Below are positions 56,670-64,000 of a stretch of 64,000 nt of DNA, one piece after another. The position numbers and the translations under genes were made by a program. Source of the DNA: Alkaliphilus metalliredigens QYMF (lineage in GTDB: Bacteria > Bacillota > Clostridia > Peptostreptococcales > Natronincolaceae); the NCBI RefSeq assembly GCF_000016985.1, contig NC_009633.1, forward strand, positions 682,001-746,000. The letters are read 5' to 3'. The notes below the pieces were generated by a model. That model was not told the origin of the DNA, made no database searches, and worked only from the letters and a program-made list of their open reading frames with translations. The first letter of the stretch is position 1; each line of letters opens with the position of its first letter.

Positions 56670-56707
56670 AAATGGCAACTAGGAAATGACCTAGCTGCCA
56701 TTTTTAA
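56670..56707. terminator. Bidirectional terminator between nhaC-type and comK-like genes
   Basis: AAATGGCA-A-CTAGG (56670-56683) pairs with CCTAG-C-TGCCATTT (56690-56703) with one mismatch and T/A tracts on both sides. Confidence 0.85.
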
Positions 56708-56738
56708 TGCATAAAAAATAATCATAAACTAAACTAGA

Positions 56739-57362
56739 TTATTCGTTTTTTTGAGATATAGAAATCAAGACATACAGTAGAACCTCCACTATCATATCAA
56801 ATCTATGGGCCAATTTTTGATAATCTGCATTTGTAGTAGTGGAATAATACATGGCAGGTTCCTCATGAATTACCTTAGATTGATTGTGATGAAGCTGGGG
56901 ACTTTCCTGAAGCTTGTCTATCAACTGCGCCTGATGATAACGCTTCATTATTGTGTGACGACAGCTTAGGCAGTGGATTTTGTGGTAATTTAAGTGGATA
57001 ACAGGCTTTACGTTATCGATTTTTTTAACTTGAAAATAATTAACATAGCCATAGGCTGGGTCCCTCCGAATCCGTGGGATTCTGGTTTTTACAGGAAAAA
57101 GCAATAAATTTTTTGCTAAGGGTAATGGAACATAATACGTACAATTTAATCGTTTTTGCTGTTGCGTTCTCAATGATTTAAGGTCAATGGCATAATAACG
57201 AGCAATTGAATTTAAAACGGTGTCGATGGACTGTTTGAGTAATAATTCTTGTTGATTACTAAAAATCACCTTGGTACAATTACCGGAATGAAGTTCGTAA
57301 ACCGGCAACAGGCAAGCAATTTCATGCTGGTTTTTTAAATAGTGATAGATTGATGATGCCAA
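56739..57362 (-). CDS. ComK-like competence regulator homologue
   Basis: 207 residues, TTG start preceded by AAAGGAGGTGTGA. The middle segment (YYVPLPLAKNLLLFPVKTRI, then RIRRDPAYGYVNYFQVKKID) corresponds to the ComK core, in which B. subtilis has NQIFLFPT and CGWISHVHVKEF. The C-terminal part contains HCLSC and a hydrophobic tail. ComK activates DNA-uptake genes by binding AT-rich boxes. Distant and recognised by pattern only, so moderate confidence. It may be an unrelated AT-rich DNA-binding protein. Monocistronic. Confidence 0.55.
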   Translation of the reverse strand: MASSIYHYLKNQHEIACLLPVYELHSGNCTKVIFSNQQELLLKQSIDTVLNSIARYYAIDLKSLRTQQQKRLNCTYYVPLPLAKNLLLFPVKTRIPRIRRDPAYGYVNYFQVKKIDNVKPVIHLNYHKIHCLSCRHTIMKRYHQAQLIDKLQESPQLHHNQSKVIHEEPAMYYSTTTNADYQKLAHRFDMIVEVLLYVLISISQKNE

Positions 57363-57520
57363 AGAATCACACCTCCTTTTGTAATTTTGTAATTTAGTGG
57401 CACAATATGAAAATTCTATGCAATCATTATAACATAAATCAGAACATATGTTCTTAATATTTTTTAAAAATATTTGGTTGGTTCCTTAAATGAAAAAATA
57501 ATTGAAAATAACGCAATAAA

Positions 57521-57562
57521 AATAAAGGAAACCCCTTTTGTAATGGGGTTTCCTTTATTTTT
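57521..57562. terminator. Terminator of the DASS transporter gene
   Basis: AATAAAGGAAACCCC (57521-57535) pairs perfectly with its mate at 57545-57559, flanked by T-rich sequence in the minus direction. Confidence 0.88.
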
Positions 57563-57573
57563 TGTTAAAACAC

Positions 57574-59034
57574 CTAAAAAATAAAAGGTAAAACAAATCC
57601 AGATAAAACACCCTGAATCACGATGGAAAAGATAATCATGATTGCGCCGGCCTTAAACATATCTAAGGTCTTAAAGTATCCGGATCCATAGGCCACAGCA
57701 TTGGGAGCAGCATTAGCAGGGAGTAGGAAGGCGAAGGAACTAGCAAGTCCTGCGGCCACTGCAAAGGCAATGGGATCCCATCCAAAGTTTAAAGCCAGGA
57801 CGATGGCAATGGGAACGAAGGTAGTGGCTGTACCAGAAAGACTACAAAAGACTGTAATTCCTAAGCCTGTTGCCGCAGTAATAACTGCCATGGCAAGGCC
57901 TTCGGGCATCTGGCCCAGGCTTGAAGAGAGTAATCCTGCGATCCAATCTATGGTACCCGTAGCCTTTAATCCTGCCCCCATAGAGAGGCCGCCTCCAACA
58001 AGAAAGAGAACCTCCCATCCGATGAGTCCCTGTGCATGCTTCCAAGTCATAAATCCAATCTTTGGCGTCACAAGGATGATGGTTAGGAAGACCGCAACAA
58101 TATAGATCCAATCCTTGGGAAGGGGAATAAAAGAGTCAAGTAGCCATAGGAATATGGCTGATGAAAATAAAATCATCACCTTCTTCTCTGTATTCTTTAG
58201 GGGCCCCATATCCTTCAGCTGTTTTTTCACTGCATCCAATCCACCTTCAACCACTTTAATCTCCAAGGGATAAACCTTCAATAAGACTAACCAGCTTACT
58301 GGAAGTAAAACAATGACCAAGGGCAGTGCCCGAACCATCCAGTCTAAAAAGGAAAGCTGAATTCCTGCTAGACTATGGAGTAAGGCAATGGCAATAGGAT
58401 TGGCAGGGGTACCTGTTGGGGTACCCATCCCGCCAATATTGGCGGAAAAAGCAATGCCAATAAACAAAGCCTTTCCTAAATTACTTTTTAATGGTTTTGC
58501 TCCGGCCATGGTTAAAATCCCCGCAGCAATGGGGACCATAATAGCTGTTGTTGCGGTGTTGGACATCCACATAGATAAAAAGGCCGTCACAAACATGATT
58601 CCTAGCATTAAGCGACTTGTCTTTTCTCCCATCTTAGAAATGATGGTTAAACTTAATCTCTTATCCATACCAGAGCTTACCAATGCCCCTGCTAAAAGAT
58701 AGCCAACAAGTACAACAGCATTTACGGGATGGGCAATTAAAGCTAAGCCGTTTGTAAGAGGGGTAATACCATAAAGTGCCTGCAAGAGGATAATCACAAG
58801 AGCGGTGACGCCAATGGGAATCGCTTCTGTCATCCAGAGGATGGCAGCGGCCAAAGCAATAAAGAGCATCCTTAATCCCTGGGACTCGAGCCCCTCTGGG
58901 GGTGTGATAAAAGAAGATAAAAAGACACCAACCATGATTACGATAAAAATGATCAACTTTTTTGTTTCTTCCGTTAAATGTCTTTGCTTAGATTTTTGTC
59001 GTATATCTGCTCTATTGATTTCTTTTGATAACAT
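57574..59034 (-). CDS. DASS/SLC13 family anion transporter
   Basis: 486 residues, about 11-12 membrane segments, ATG with TGGAGGATTC. SLC13 marks: the SNT motif MSNTATTAIMVPIA near 155 and a second copy CSLSGTATTFVPIAI near 405, GLESQGLRMLFIALAAAILW near the start, and IGGMGTPTGTPANPI near 200. Sodium-coupled import of di- or tricarboxylates is typical. Substrate uncertain. Read divergently from the aminotransferase operon. Confidence 0.88.
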   Translation of the reverse strand: MLSKEINRADIRQKSKQRHLTEETKKLIIFIVIMVGVFLSSFITPPEGLESQGLRMLFIALAAAILWMTEAIPIGVTALVIILLQALYGITPLTNGLALIAHPVNAVVLVGYLLAGALVSSGMDKRLSLTIISKMGEKTSRLMLGIMFVTAFLSMWMSNTATTAIMVPIAAGILTMAGAKPLKSNLGKALFIGIAFSANIGGMGTPTGTPANPIAIALLHSLAGIQLSFLDWMVRALPLVIVLLPVSWLVLLKVYPLEIKVVEGGLDAVKKQLKDMGPLKNTEKKVMILFSSAIFLWLLDSFIPLPKDWIYIVAVFLTIILVTPKIGFMTWKHAQGLIGWEVLFLVGGGLSMGAGLKATGTIDWIAGLLSSSLGQMPEGLAMAVITAATGLGITVFCSLSGTATTFVPIAIVLALNFGWDPIAFAVAAGLASSFAFLLPANAAPNAVAYGSGYFKTLDMFKAGAIMIIFSIVIQGVLSGFVLPFIF

Positions 59035-59249
59035 AAGAATCCTCCATTCATTTTAAGAGAGTCATCGTTCATATAAACTGATTATGCAAAAATAATGCCA
59101 GATGACATTTGGAAAAAGAAAAGACTTTGTTAAAAGCTGTACTCGTTGAAATGTAGCTGGTGGATAGTCAATTAAGCTCTGATTGTGTAAAAAGGAAGAA
59201 AGGATAGATCTGGTAGATTATACAGATGAAAAATTCCAACTGTTTGAAT

Positions 59250-59280
59250 TGAATTTCTAGAATTCTAAAATTTTAGAAAT
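59250..59280. promoter_or_regulatory. Palindrome cluster, possible activator site
   Basis: TTCTAAAATTTTAGAA (59263-59278) is a perfect 16-bp palindrome, overlapped by TTTCTAGAATTCT. It lies about 155-185 bases before the sigma-54-type promoter at 59434, the right distance for an enhancer site. The 615-base gap 59035-59649 holds this, that promoter and no gene I can support. Confidence 0.4.
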
Positions 59281-59433
59281 TATTTTCGGATAAAAACTAA
59301 GAAATTCTAAGAGAAGGGACTGTATGTCCCTTTGTGTACATAGAAACTAAATTAATGGAAAACAACCTACTATAAGGGAAAAACAATTGAAAGAGAGGCA
59401 TGAAGAGATGAATTATATCACTACATAAATATC

Positions 59434-59450
59434 TTGGCATCCTTCTTGCT
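59434..59450 (+). promoter_or_regulatory. Sigma-54-type promoter upstream of the aminotransferase operon
   Basis: TTGGCATCCTTCTTGCT keeps the TGGCA...TTGCW consensus and exact -24/-12 spacing, and resembles the prd promoter closely. It is 200 bases upstream of the aminotransferase gene. Confidence 0.7.
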
Positions 59451-59649
59451 TCTGTGGAGGTTAAGATGAAATTGAAATCTAAATGCAAAATAGAATAATC
59501 CATGTACAGGTTGAATAGGGATGATTATTATACAGGCAAAGAAAAAATAACAAGATGGTTAAGAAGAGAGGCTCAATGGAGAAGTAAGGTCTAGAACTAG
59601 CACATTAAGATATTAATCAATAATCATTAAAATCAAAGGGGGAAATGAA

Positions 59650-60975
59650 ATGAGTGGACTAATTAAACCGGGGGCAAAGTCTCAAGAATTAATGGCATTG
59701 AGGGAAAAGTATGTGGCAAGGGGACCATATAACGTCACACCTCTTTTTGCCGAAAGTGCTAAGGGAGCTAGACTTAATGATGTAGATGGAAATGAATTAA
59801 TTGATTTTGCTGGTGGCATTGGGGTTATAAACGTAGGACATTGTCCAGAGAAACTGGTTAATGCCCTAAAGGATCAATTAGATAAATTTATTCATACCTG
59901 CTTCCATGTGGCACCCTATGAGTCCTACATAAGATTGGCAGAAAAGCTAGCACAATTAACACCAGGGGAAGCACCCCAAAAGGTGATGCTAGCCAATAGT
60001 GGGGCTGAGGCAGTAGAAAATGCTGTCAAAATCGCACGTAAGTATACAGGAAAACAAGGTATTATCTCTTTTGATAGTGCATTCCACGGAAGAACCCTCA
60101 TGACCATGTCCTTAACCAGTAAGGTAAGACCTTACAAGCATGGGTTTGGTCCCTTTGCACCAGAAACCTATAAGGTGCCCTATGCCAACTGTTATCGATG
60201 TCCTTACAACACAAGCTATCCTGAATGTGGATTTGCCTGTGTTGAAAGTATTGAAAAGTTCTTTGCCAGTGAAGTTGATCCTGATAATGTGGCAGGGATT
60301 ATTGCGGAGCCGGTACAGGGAGAAGGCGGATTTGTGATACCTCCAATGGATTATTTTAAAGAAATTAAAGGGCTTTGTGATAAACATGGCATCCTATTGA
60401 TTGCAGATGAAATTCAAACTGGTTTTGGGAGAACAGGAAAGCTTTTTGCAATGGAGCATTTTGATGTCAAGCCTGACCTGACCACCATGTCCAAATCCAT
60501 GGCAGCAGGAATTCCATTAAGTGGTGTGGTGGGTAAAGCAGAGATCATGGACGCACCAGGAGCCGGTGAAATAGGTGGAACCTTCGCAGGAACGCCTTTA
60601 GGCTGTGTGGCATCACTAAAGGTATTGGAAATCATTGAGGAAGAGAATCTTCTGGAAAGAGCAACTTATATTGGCGGAATGATAGAGAAACGATTTGAAG
60701 AAATGAAGGAAAGGTATGACATCATAGGTGATGTTCGGTGCCTTGGAGCAATGTGTGCCATGGAATTAGTTAAGGATAGAGTCACAAAGGAGCCGGCTAA
60801 AGAAGCTACGGGTCAAGTTGTGACAAAGTGCTGGCAAAATGGAGTCATTGCCTTGGGAGCTGGAGTGCTTGGGAATGTCGTTCGAATTTTACCACCATTA
60901 GTCATCAGTGAAGAAGACCTGCATCGTGGACTAGATATTATGGATCGTGTCATTGGAGAGGTCAACAAAGGATAA
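59650..60975 (+). CDS. Class III aminotransferase (4-aminobutyrate-type)
   Basis: 441 residues, PLP enzyme. PLP-lysine is Lys282 in TTMSKSMAAGIP; ADEIQTGFGRTG near 257 is the family signature; an early FAGGIGVINVGHCPEKL matches GabT-like enzymes. Transfers an omega-amino group (4-aminobutyrate, 5-aminovalerate or beta-alanine) to 2-oxoglutarate, giving a semialdehyde. AAAGGGGGAAATG start. First gene of an operon with an APC permease and an aldehyde oxidoreductase. In a proline-reducing organism 5-aminovalerate is an attractive substrate. Confidence 0.88.
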   Translation: MSGLIKPGAKSQELMALREKYVARGPYNVTPLFAESAKGARLNDVDGNELIDFAGGIGVINVGHCPEKLVNALKDQLDKFIHTCFHVAPYESYIRLAEKLAQLTPGEAPQKVMLANSGAEAVENAVKIARKYTGKQGIISFDSAFHGRTLMTMSLTSKVRPYKHGFGPFAPETYKVPYANCYRCPYNTSYPECGFACVESIEKFFASEVDPDNVAGIIAEPVQGEGGFVIPPMDYFKEIKGLCDKHGILLIADEIQTGFGRTGKLFAMEHFDVKPDLTTMSKSMAAGIPLSGVVGKAEIMDAPGAGEIGGTFAGTPLGCVASLKVLEIIEEENLLERATYIGGMIEKRFEEMKERYDIIGDVRCLGAMCAMELVKDRVTKEPAKEATGQVVTKCWQNGVIALGAGVLGNVVRILPPLVISEEDLHRGLDIMDRVIGEVNKG

Positions 60976-60982
60976 CATAGGT

Positions 60983-61018
60983 AGAGAGCTAAAAGCCAGG
61001 GGAGGCTTTTATCTCTCT
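60983..61018 (+). other. Hairpin between aminotransferase and permease genes
   Basis: A 15-bp stem with one mismatch (AGAGAGCTAAAAGCC at 60983, mate ending 61018) and a 6-base loop, without a U-run. It is likely to be an mRNA processing or stability element rather than a full terminator. Confidence 0.6.
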
Positions 61019-61086
61019 GTAATTATCGGAATAGTGAGATAAATAAAAGAAATTTTTGTAAGACTAATAATTAAAGGAGGTAGGGT

Positions 61087-62514
61087 ATGGGACAACAAGA
61101 TTTTTCAAAGTCACTTTCTAAAAAAGATGTTATTGCATTGGCTTTTGGTGCTATGATTGGTTGGGGATGGGTTGTGTTAGCAGGACAATGGATACAAGCA
61201 GCAGGATCATTGGGGGCGATGCTAGCCTTTATGCTAGGGGGAGTTATGGTTGTTTTCGTAGGGTTGGTTTATTCGGAATTGACTTGCGCTATGCCTCAAG
61301 TGGGGGGAGAACACGTCTTTGCTTTTAGAGGGATTGGTACAGGAGCATCCTTTATTGCCACATGGGCAATTATTTTGGGATATGTGTCGGTTGTGGCCTT
61401 TGAGGCCGTAGCACTGCCGACTGTTATCGAATATTTAGTTCCCAATTACAAGATGGGATATTTATGGACCATAAGTGGTTATGATGTTTACCTGACATGG
61501 GTTCTTGTGGGGATGATGGGAACGATTTTTGTTGGATATATTAACTATTTAGGGGTTCAACCTGTGGCCTTTATGCAATCGGTTTTTACAGCTCTGATTG
61601 CCATTGTAGGGATCCTTTTCATGGGTGGCGCCTTATTTAATGGATCGACAGAATTAATGGACCCTCTGTTTATCGATGGATCTAAAGGAATTTTTGCAGT
61701 ATTGGTGATGACACCCTTAATGTTTGTGGGATTTAATGTCATTCCCCAAGCGGTAGAAGAAATCAATTTACCCTATAATGAAATTGGTAAAGTATTAATT
61801 CTATCCGTAGTGATGGCAGTGGCTTGGTATGTGCTCATTATTTGGGGAGTGGGAAGAAGTTTAACCCCAGCACAAATGGCCAACTCCACCCTGTCAACTG
61901 CCGATGCCATGACAGCAGTTTTTAGAACTGATTGGGGAGGAAAAATATTAGTTTTGGGAGGAATCGGTGGCATTCTCACAAGCTGGAACGCCTTTTATGT
62001 AGGGGGAAGCAGAGCGATCTATGCCATGGCTAAATCAAAAATGTTACCGGGATTTTTAGGGCAGCTACATCCTAAGTACAAAACTCCAACCAATGCCATT
62101 ATACTAATTGGAATTGTTTCTTGTTTCGCACCTTTGTTAGGTCGGCCGATGTTAGTATGGTTGGTGGATGCAGGTGGATTGGCAATTGTGGTAGCTTATT
62201 TACTGGTGTCCATCGCCTTTGTTTCATTAAGAAAAAATGAACCAGATATGCCACGGCCCTTTAAAGTAAATAGCGGCATGTTTGTAGGATATACATCTAT
62301 TGTACTTAGCATTGGTTTCCTTATTTTATTTTTACCAGGAATGCCTGCAGCTTTAGTTTGGCCATATGAATGGATCATGGTAGGTGGATGGGCGGCGCTA
62401 GGCGCAATATTCTATTATAAAGCAAAGAAGGATTACGGTCAGGATGCTGCCCATAAATATATGACCAATAGCTTGGATACACTGATTGGCAAAAAGGGGG
62501 AAAGTAAAATATGA
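61087..62514 (+). CDS. APC-family amino acid permease
   Basis: 475 residues, 12 predicted membrane segments. An APC-type first helix (IALAFGAMIGWGWVVLAGQW), PLMFVGFNVIPQAVEEINLP near 218 and SWNAFYVGGSRAIYAMAKSK near 300. AAAGGAGGTAGGGTATG is a strong start. The proton- or exchange-coupled uptake substrate is probably the amine or amino acid used by the aminotransferase upstream. Its last four bases overlap the aldehyde oxidoreductase ATG (ATGA). Confidence 0.88.
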   Translation: MGQQDFSKSLSKKDVIALAFGAMIGWGWVVLAGQWIQAAGSLGAMLAFMLGGVMVVFVGLVYSELTCAMPQVGGEHVFAFRGIGTGASFIATWAIILGYVSVVAFEAVALPTVIEYLVPNYKMGYLWTISGYDVYLTWVLVGMMGTIFVGYINYLGVQPVAFMQSVFTALIAIVGILFMGGALFNGSTELMDPLFIDGSKGIFAVLVMTPLMFVGFNVIPQAVEEINLPYNEIGKVLILSVVMAVAWYVLIIWGVGRSLTPAQMANSTLSTADAMTAVFRTDWGGKILVLGGIGGILTSWNAFYVGGSRAIYAMAKSKMLPGFLGQLHPKYKTPTNAIILIGIVSCFAPLLGRPMLVWLVDAGGLAIVVAYLLVSIAFVSLRKNEPDMPRPFKVNSGMFVGYTSIVLSIGFLILFLPGMPAALVWPYEWIMVGGWAALGAIFYYKAKKDYGQDAAHKYMTNSLDTLIGKKGESKI

Positions 62515-64000
62515 AAATCCTAAGAATTAATATGACTGCCCTAGAGTATATACCACAGGAAGTCCCTTTAGAATATATAAACCTAGGGGGACGGGGGTTG
62601 ACCTCTAAGCTTTTATCAGAGGAAGTAGATCCAAAATCCTTTGCCTTAGGCAGGGATAACAAAATTATCATTGCCCCTGGACTATTAAGTGGCAGCATGG
62701 CACCTTGTAGTGGCAGGGTATCGGTAGGAGCAAAAAGTCCATTGACCGGGGGCATTAAGGAAAGTAATGCAGGGGGAACCATTAGTCAATATCTGGCAGG
62801 TCATGACATTAAGGCCTTGGTGATAGAAGGTCAACCCAGTGGAAAAAATTGGTGGGTTTTAGTGATTAATGGGGATGAAGTGAAGTTTGAAGTCAGAGGG
62901 GATTTACAGGGATTAGGAAACTATGAAACCATGAATCGATTAAAGCAGGAATATGACTCTGATTGTGGGATTATGTCTATTGGACCGGCGGGAGAGCAAG
63001 GCTGTACCATTGCAAGCTTAGCTGCAACAGATTTAGAGGGTAGACCTACACGTCACGCTGCTCGGGGAGGGCTGGGAGCCGTTCTGGGAAGTAAAGGAAT
63101 CAAAGCCATCGTTATTGAAAAGCCTGAGAAGATGAATAAAAAAGGTGTTCATCAAGAAGCATTTAGGGAAACTGCAAAGGAACTAGCCAAAAGCCTAGTC
63201 AGTGGAAAGGCTGCTTTAACAAAATATGGCACTGCGGTATTGGTCAATGCAATCAATGAAGTGGGAGGACTGCCTACTAATAATTATAGGACTGGATACA
63301 ACCAAGAGGCAGGACAAATTAGTGGAGAGACACTACATGAATTATGCCAGGAAAGAGGAGGAACCACTGGACATCCATGTCATAGAGGTTGTGCAATCCG
63401 CTGCTCCAATGTTTTCCATGATGCCCAAGGAGAATATGTCACAGCTGGATTAGAATATGAAACCATTGCATTACTAGGATCTAATTGTGGTGTCAATAAT
63501 CTAGATGAAATTGCTTCCTTAGATTATATTTGTGACGATCTTGGATTGGATACCATGGACATGGGTGGTGCATTAGGTGTGGCCATGGAAGCTGGTGTGT
63601 TAGAATTTGGAGATTATGAGGCAATGAAAAAGTCCATCTTAAGCATTGTTACTGGAGGAGACACCCTAGGTAAAATACTAGGACACGGTGCTGCATTAAC
63701 CGGAAGGGTTTTAGGGGTTGAAAGGGTGCCAGTAGTGAAGGGACAGACAATGGCAGCCTATGATCCGAGAACACTGAAGGGAACGGGAGTCACCTATGCG
63801 ACAACACCCATGGGAGCAGATCATACAGCTGGCAATGCACTTCCTGGAAGAGGTGGAATCGACTGTAAGGACCCACAGGGACAGACGGAATTATCTAAAA
63901 AACTACAAATTATTTCAATGGTATGTGACATATTAGGGGTTTGTATTTTTGTCGGTCCCGTGGAGGAAAACATGGCTACATTCGCTTCCTTAACGTCTAG
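62511..64000 (+). CDS. Aldehyde:ferredoxin oxidoreductase, 5' part
   Basis: The frame is open from ATG 62511 to the window end, 496 codons of an expected 600 or so. AOR family: INLGGRGLTSKLLSEEVDP at the N-terminus, LSGSMAPCSGRVSVGAKSP near 62, AARGGLGAVLGSKGIKA near 185 and the cluster motif GHPCHRGCAIRCSN near 290 (CX3CX3C). A tungsten or molybdenum bis-pterin enzyme that oxidises aldehydes to acids with ferredoxin. The stop and the fourth cluster cysteine lie near or beyond the end. Translationally coupled to the permease. Confidence 0.93.
   Translation, partial: MKILRINMTALEYIPQEVPLEYINLGGRGLTSKLLSEEVDPKSFALGRDNKIIIAPGLLSGSMAPCSGRVSVGAKSPLTGGIKESNAGGTISQYLAGHDIKALVIEGQPSGKNWWVLVINGDEVKFEVRGDLQGLGNYETMNRLKQEYDSDCGIMSIGPAGEQGCTIASLAATDLEGRPTRHAARGGLGAVLGSKGIKAIVIEKPEKMNKKGVHQEAFRETAKELAKSLVSGKAALTKYGTAVLVNAINEVGGLPTNNYRTGYNQEAGQISGETLHELCQERGGTTGHPCHRGCAIRCSNVFHDAQGEYVTAGLEYETIALLGSNCGVNNLDEIASLDYICDDLGLDTMDMGGALGVAMEAGVLEFGDYEAMKKSILSIVTGGDTLGKILGHGAALTGRVLGVERVPVVKGQTMAAYDPRTLKGTGVTYATTPMGADHTAGNALPGRGGIDCKDPQGQTELSKKLQIISMVCDILGVCIFVGPVEENMATFASLTS

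Noticed and set aside
59297-59503. 68-codon minus-strand open frame in the large intergenic gap
   Set aside because: No ribosome site, no recognisable motif, and it overlaps the sigma-54-type promoter.

Overview
The window comes from a low-GC, anaerobic, spore-forming, amino-acid-fermenting Firmicute of class Clostridia. An Alkaliphilus-like organism is my best guess. This is inference from a selenoprotein D-proline reductase operon, a spore photoproduct lyase, a T-box leader, purine-fermentation genes and an aldehyde:ferredoxin oxidoreductase. No 16S gene or other taxonomic marker lies in the window. I see no rRNA or tRNA genes, CRISPR array, phage or IS transposase.

Layout. 1-4.7 kb: the 3' part of an aromatic amino acid operon (aroA partial, pheA, aroC, aroB, chorismate mutase-shikimate kinase fusion), closed by a bidirectional terminator against argGH on the minus strand (4.8-7.4 kb). 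7.6-17.4 kb: mixed housekeeping and signalling genes (NlpC/P60 protein, a histidine kinase/response regulator pair, a CBS protein, a chemoreceptor, an M20 peptidase with a YfcC-type transporter, SplB). 17.5-27.2 kb: the D-proline reductase locus prdR-prdC-prdA-orf-prdB-prdD-prdE-prdF-tauE. PrdC and PrdB each read through an in-frame UGA as selenocysteine. The operon has a clear sigma-54 promoter and three copies of a GTCA-N6-TGAC dyad upstream, the probable PrdR binding sites. 27.4-30.4 kb: a consensus promoter and a proline-type T-box leader drive proB and proS, so proline synthesis and charging sit directly beside proline reduction.

31.7-56.6 kb is the most unusual part: a long block of plus-strand catabolic genes for purines/ureides. 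It holds a gamma-glutamyltransferase-like Ntn hydrolase that may be an oxamate amidohydrolase (HpxW type), an FAA-hydrolase-family enzyme, a fused hydroxyacid dehydrogenase-glycerate 2-kinase, a GltD-like flavoprotein, a three-subunit xanthine dehydrogenase, a xanthine/uracil permease, a PucR regulator, an AllH/AllF/AllG (DUF2877/FdrA/DUF1116) carbamoyltransferase set with an extra 56-residue FdrA-domain gene, a cyclase-family hydrolase, a nitrilase-family amidase, a class III CoA-transferase and two transporters. Read together they suggest anaerobic breakdown of a purine-derived ureide, with energy recovered as carbamoyl phosphate and carbon entering as 2-phosphoglycerate or a CoA thioester. 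The ring-opening enzymes are not in the window, so the substrate is unproven.

56.7-64 kb: a ComK-like gene and a DASS/SLC13 transporter on the minus strand, then a class III aminotransferase, an APC permease and a tungsten/molybdenum aldehyde:ferredoxin oxidoreductase (cut by the window end). A second sigma-54-type promoter precedes this last operon. A 116-bp MITE-like palindromic element, a 22-bp perfect palindrome and a hairpin covering a ribosome binding site are the main unexplained non-coding structures.
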